Shown here: positions 5,841 to 7,857 of the stretch, piece by piece | How the letters are laid out: each line of letters begins with the position of its first letter | How positions within the stretch are numbered: position 1 is the first letter of the stretch | From: Deltaproteobacteria bacterium | Lineage (GTDB): Bacteria; Desulfobacterota; DAOWNY01 | Direction of reading: 5' to 3' | Assembly: GCA_030642325.1 (NCBI GenBank) | Contig: DAOWNY010000079.1 | Coordinates: 1-7,857 of the forward strand | Length of the DNA: 7,857 bases | The notes under the pieces: generated by a model | The model's database searches: none | Told to the model about the DNA's origin: nothing | The model's input: the letters and a program-made list of their open reading frames with translations, nothing else | Program-made: the position numbers and the translations under genes

Positions 5841-6335
5841 ATGAGGGTCGGGTTCGGTTATGATATGCATCGATTAGTAGAAGGGAGAAAATTGATCCTG
5901 GGAGGGGTAGAAATTCCTCACAATAAAGGCTTACTGGGTCATTCCGATGCCGACGTATTGATCCATGCCGTTTGTGACGCCCTGTTGGGCTCGACCGCAC
6001 ATGGTGACATCGGAGTAATTTTTCCGGATAGTGATACCAAATACAGAGGGATCTCAAGTTTAAAATTACTACAAAGAGTAGGAACCATCCTTGCCGGTAA
6101 AGGGGCGGAAGTAGGAAATATCGACTCCACCGTCATAGCGGAAGAACCAAAATTGAGGAATTTTATTCCGGAGATGAGAAAGAATATCGCCGATGCCCTG
6201 GCGATTGATATTAACCGAATCAGCGTGAAATCAACCACTAATGAAGGATTGGGGGCAACGGGCAGAAAGGAAGGGATTGCTGCCCACTGCGTTGTTCTCG
6301 TAAGTTCCAAGACAGGAGTTTTAGATGGAAAATGA
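5841..6335 (+). CDS. ispF: 2-C-methyl-D-erythritol 2,4-cyclodiphosphate synthase (IspF)
   Basis: IspF cyclises CDP-ME 2-phosphate to MEcPP with release of CMP in the MEP isoprenoid pathway; it is a cytoplasmic zinc-dependent trimer (family knowledge). The 164-residue protein shows the metal ligands Asp8, His10 (GYDMH) and His42, the HSDADV motif at 34-39, GDIGVIFPD at 55-63, and the C-terminal STTNEGLG with Thr132, Thr133 and Glu135 followed by GRKEGIAA. All the usual active-site residues appear intact. I chose ATG 5841 because GGAGG at 5828-5832 is eight bases upstream and MRVGFGYD is the standard N-terminus; ORF extension to 5817 is not needed. The end overlaps the gltX start by 11 bases, so the two are co-transcribed and probably translationally coupled. 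ispD, its usual upstream partner, is not in this window. Confidence 0.97.
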   Translation: MRVGFGYDMHRLVEGRKLILGGVEIPHNKGLLGHSDADVLIHAVCDALLGSTAHGDIGVIFPDSDTKYRGISSLKLLQRVGTILAGKGAEVGNIDSTVIAEEPKLRNFIPEMRKNIADALAIDINRISVKSTTNEGLGATGRKEGIAAHCVVLVSSKTGVLDGK

Positions 6336-7776
6336 TGTGCGGGTGCGTTTCGCTCCCAGTCCAACCGGTTATTTACATATTGGCAATGCCCGAACCGCTC
6401 TTTTTAACTGGTTATTTGCCCGGCATAACCGGGGTAAATTTATTTTGCGGATTGAGGATACCGATAGAGAAAGATCGACCAGGGAATCCGAGCAAATTGT
6501 TCTAAAAAGCCTTAAATGGCTGGGAATCAATTGGGACGAGGGACCGGGAGTGGACGGAGATTACGGCCCCTACCGTCAATCGGAGAGATGGGGAATTTAT
6601 CGTGATTATGCCGAAAAACTTTTGGATGATCAACTGGCATATCGATGTTATTGCCTTCCTGAAGAATTGGAGGAGACCAGAAAGTCCTGTTTAGCCCGGG
6701 GAAAGATGCCGAAATATGATGGACGGTGCCGGGAACTTACCAGAAAAGAGAGGACCAGGTTTGAAAATGAGGGAAGAATTCCCACCATCCGGTTTGAGGT
6801 TAGAGAAGGACGGGTAGTGGTTAATGATTCTTTAAGGGGAGAGATTGTTTTTGAGAGTGATACGATCGGTGATTTTATCATTATACGATCTGACGGGACT
6901 GCGGCCTATAATTTTGCCGTGGTAATCGACGATTTTTTAATGAAAATTTCCCACGTTATCCGGGGGGAAGATCATCTTTCCAATACCCCCCGCCAGATTT
7001 TACTTTACCGGGCATTCAATTTTGCTCTGCCACAGTTTCTTCATCACTCCCTAATTTTGGGACCGGATAAAACCAAATTGAGTAAAAGGCACGGGGTTAC
7101 TTCGGTGGAGCAGTTTAAAAACAGCGGGTTTTTGTCCGATGCCGTGGTAAATTACCTATCATTTTTAGGTGGTGCCCTGGGAGAAGGGGGTGAGATTTTT
7201 TCTCCGGAAGAGATCGTTGACAGGTTTTCAATTGAACAGGTGGGCAAAAGTGCGGCGATATTCGATTTTGAGAAATTGAAATGGATGAATAAGGCCCACA
7301 TTAATAGATTGGAGTTGAATGAACTTACCGGATTGATTATTCCATTTATCGAAAAAGCCGGATATCATACAACCGATAAAAAAATCGGATGGTTAACCGA
7401 CGTGGTGGATTTAACCCGGGAAAGACTGAGGACCCTTGATCAGATTGGCGAAGAAGTAGGAATATTTTTTCAGGAAGAATCGGAATTTGGACCAGACGCG
7501 GTTGAGGTTTTAAAGAATGAGGGGGTTTTGAATTTACTTGAATTACTCAAGCAAGAAATAAATATTGAGCAGGACATTCCCGAGGAAAGTTACCGGAATA
7601 TAATGTTACGGATAAAGAAGAAAACAAAACTTAAAGGTAAAAGCCTTTTCATGCCGGTCAGAGTCGTTTTGACAGGAAGGACCAAGGGGCCCGAAATGGA
7701 AAAAATTTTTCCTCTTATGGAAAAGGAAGCAGTGCTAAAGAGGATTGATATGGGGCTAAAATTACTGGCCCGGTAA
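6325..7776 (+). CDS. gltX: Glutamyl-tRNA synthetase (GluRS)
   Basis: GluRS charges tRNA-Glu with glutamate in the cytoplasm. In many Gram-positives it also misacylates tRNA-Gln for GatCAB; whether this one does cannot be read from the sequence. The 483-residue class I synthetase has FAPSPTGYLHIG with the HIGN signature at 18-21, LRIEDTDRERS near 41-51, and KLSKR at 251-255. A zinc-site pattern is formed by Cys108, Cys110, Tyr131 and Cys135 (CYC ... YDGRC), the Cys-Cys-Tyr-Cys variant known in some GluRS and Glu-Q-RS proteins. The C-terminal anticodon-binding part ends with PVRVVLTGRTKGPEME. The start at 6325 has AGGAG at 6314-6318, six bases upstream and inside ispF. It is complete. No clear terminator follows; the dispersed repeat begins 26 bases after the stop. 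Confidence 0.97.
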   Translation: MENDVRVRFAPSPTGYLHIGNARTALFNWLFARHNRGKFILRIEDTDRERSTRESEQIVLKSLKWLGINWDEGPGVDGDYGPYRQSERWGIYRDYAEKLLDDQLAYRCYCLPEELEETRKSCLARGKMPKYDGRCRELTRKERTRFENEGRIPTIRFEVREGRVVVNDSLRGEIVFESDTIGDFIIIRSDGTAAYNFAVVIDDFLMKISHVIRGEDHLSNTPRQILLYRAFNFALPQFLHHSLILGPDKTKLSKRHGVTSVEQFKNSGFLSDAVVNYLSFLGGALGEGGEIFSPEEIVDRFSIEQVGKSAAIFDFEKLKWMNKAHINRLELNELTGLIIPFIEKAGYHTTDKKIGWLTDVVDLTRERLRTLDQIGEEVGIFFQEESEFGPDAVEVLKNEGVLNLLELLKQEINIEQDIPEESYRNIMLRIKKKTKLKGKSLFMPVRVVLTGRTKGPEMEKIFPLMEKEAVLKRIDMGLKLLAR

Positions 7777-7802
7777 AAAATGGGAAGGAACCAAAAAATA
7801 AT

Positions 7803-7857
7803 ATTATAACCTGAATTGAGCGGTTAGCCTTTAGCAGTCAGCTATTAGCCAAAATGA
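7803..7857 (+). repeat. Dispersed intergenic repeat, copy C (reaches the window end)
   Basis: It matches copy B at 51 of 55 positions without gaps, and its last 36 bases (7822-7857) are identical to the reverse complement of copy A. The copy may continue past the window, so its true right end is unknown. It lies directly downstream of gltX. Confidence 0.92.

Noticed and set aside
5939..6364. Minus-strand open frame of 141 codons
   Set aside because: It is antisense to ispF, whose motifs and ribosome binding site are clear.
2239..7857. CRISPR array
   Set aside because: The repeat copies are kilobases apart, in mixed orientation, with genes between them and no regular spacers.

Overview
The window looks like chromosomal housekeeping DNA from a moderately AT-rich, Gram-positive-type bacterium. 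The best guess is Bacillota, class Clostridia or a relative. The evidence is the gene set (rarA, a short FtsY without a long acidic N-terminal domain, CarD, a YacL-type PIN/TRAM membrane protein, ispF, gltX), the near-consensus AGGAGG-type ribosome binding sites, a likely TTG start, and the carD-yacL-ispF-gltX order known from Firmicutes. The genus cannot be named from this sequence.

Layout: 1-207 is non-coding downstream of rarA and holds only a weak candidate terminator. 208-1533 (minus) is rarA, an AAA+ ATPase of replication-fork maintenance. 1534-2393 is a long gap of about 860 bases without a convincing gene; it holds inverted repeats, one clear copy of a dispersed repeat (2239-2274) and degenerate relatives of it. 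2394-3317 (plus) is ftsY, the SRP receptor. 3318-3604 is a non-coding stretch rich in potential hairpins, with a perfect 18-bp AT palindrome that overlaps a good promoter candidate. 3605-4087 is carD, an RNA-polymerase-binding regulator, followed by a good intrinsic terminator. 4088-4586 is non-coding. 4587-5615 is a yacL-like membrane-anchored PIN/TRAM protein. 5616-5840 holds a MITE-like unit bounded by inverted GTAACCG-type ends, with a second copy of the dispersed repeat inside it. 5841-6335 is ispF and 6325-7776 is gltX, overlapping by 11 bases. The window ends in a third copy of the dispersed repeat (7803-7857).

How the genes relate: ispF and gltX are clearly co-transcribed. carD, yacL, ispF and gltX are the familiar neighbourhood, except that ispD, which normally lies between yacL and ispF, is absent and a repeat unit sits in that gap. 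carD appears to be its own transcription unit because of the promoter before it and the terminator after it. rarA is divergent from ftsY. ftsY is here without its usual partners (smc/rnc or ylxM/ffh).

I see no complete defence system, prophage, CRISPR array, tRNA or rRNA. The most interesting material is in the gaps: the dispersed 55-bp repeat in three copies, the inverted-repeat unit at the missing ispD position, and two unrecognised stretches with RNA-like pairing at 1926-2027 and 3322-3470.
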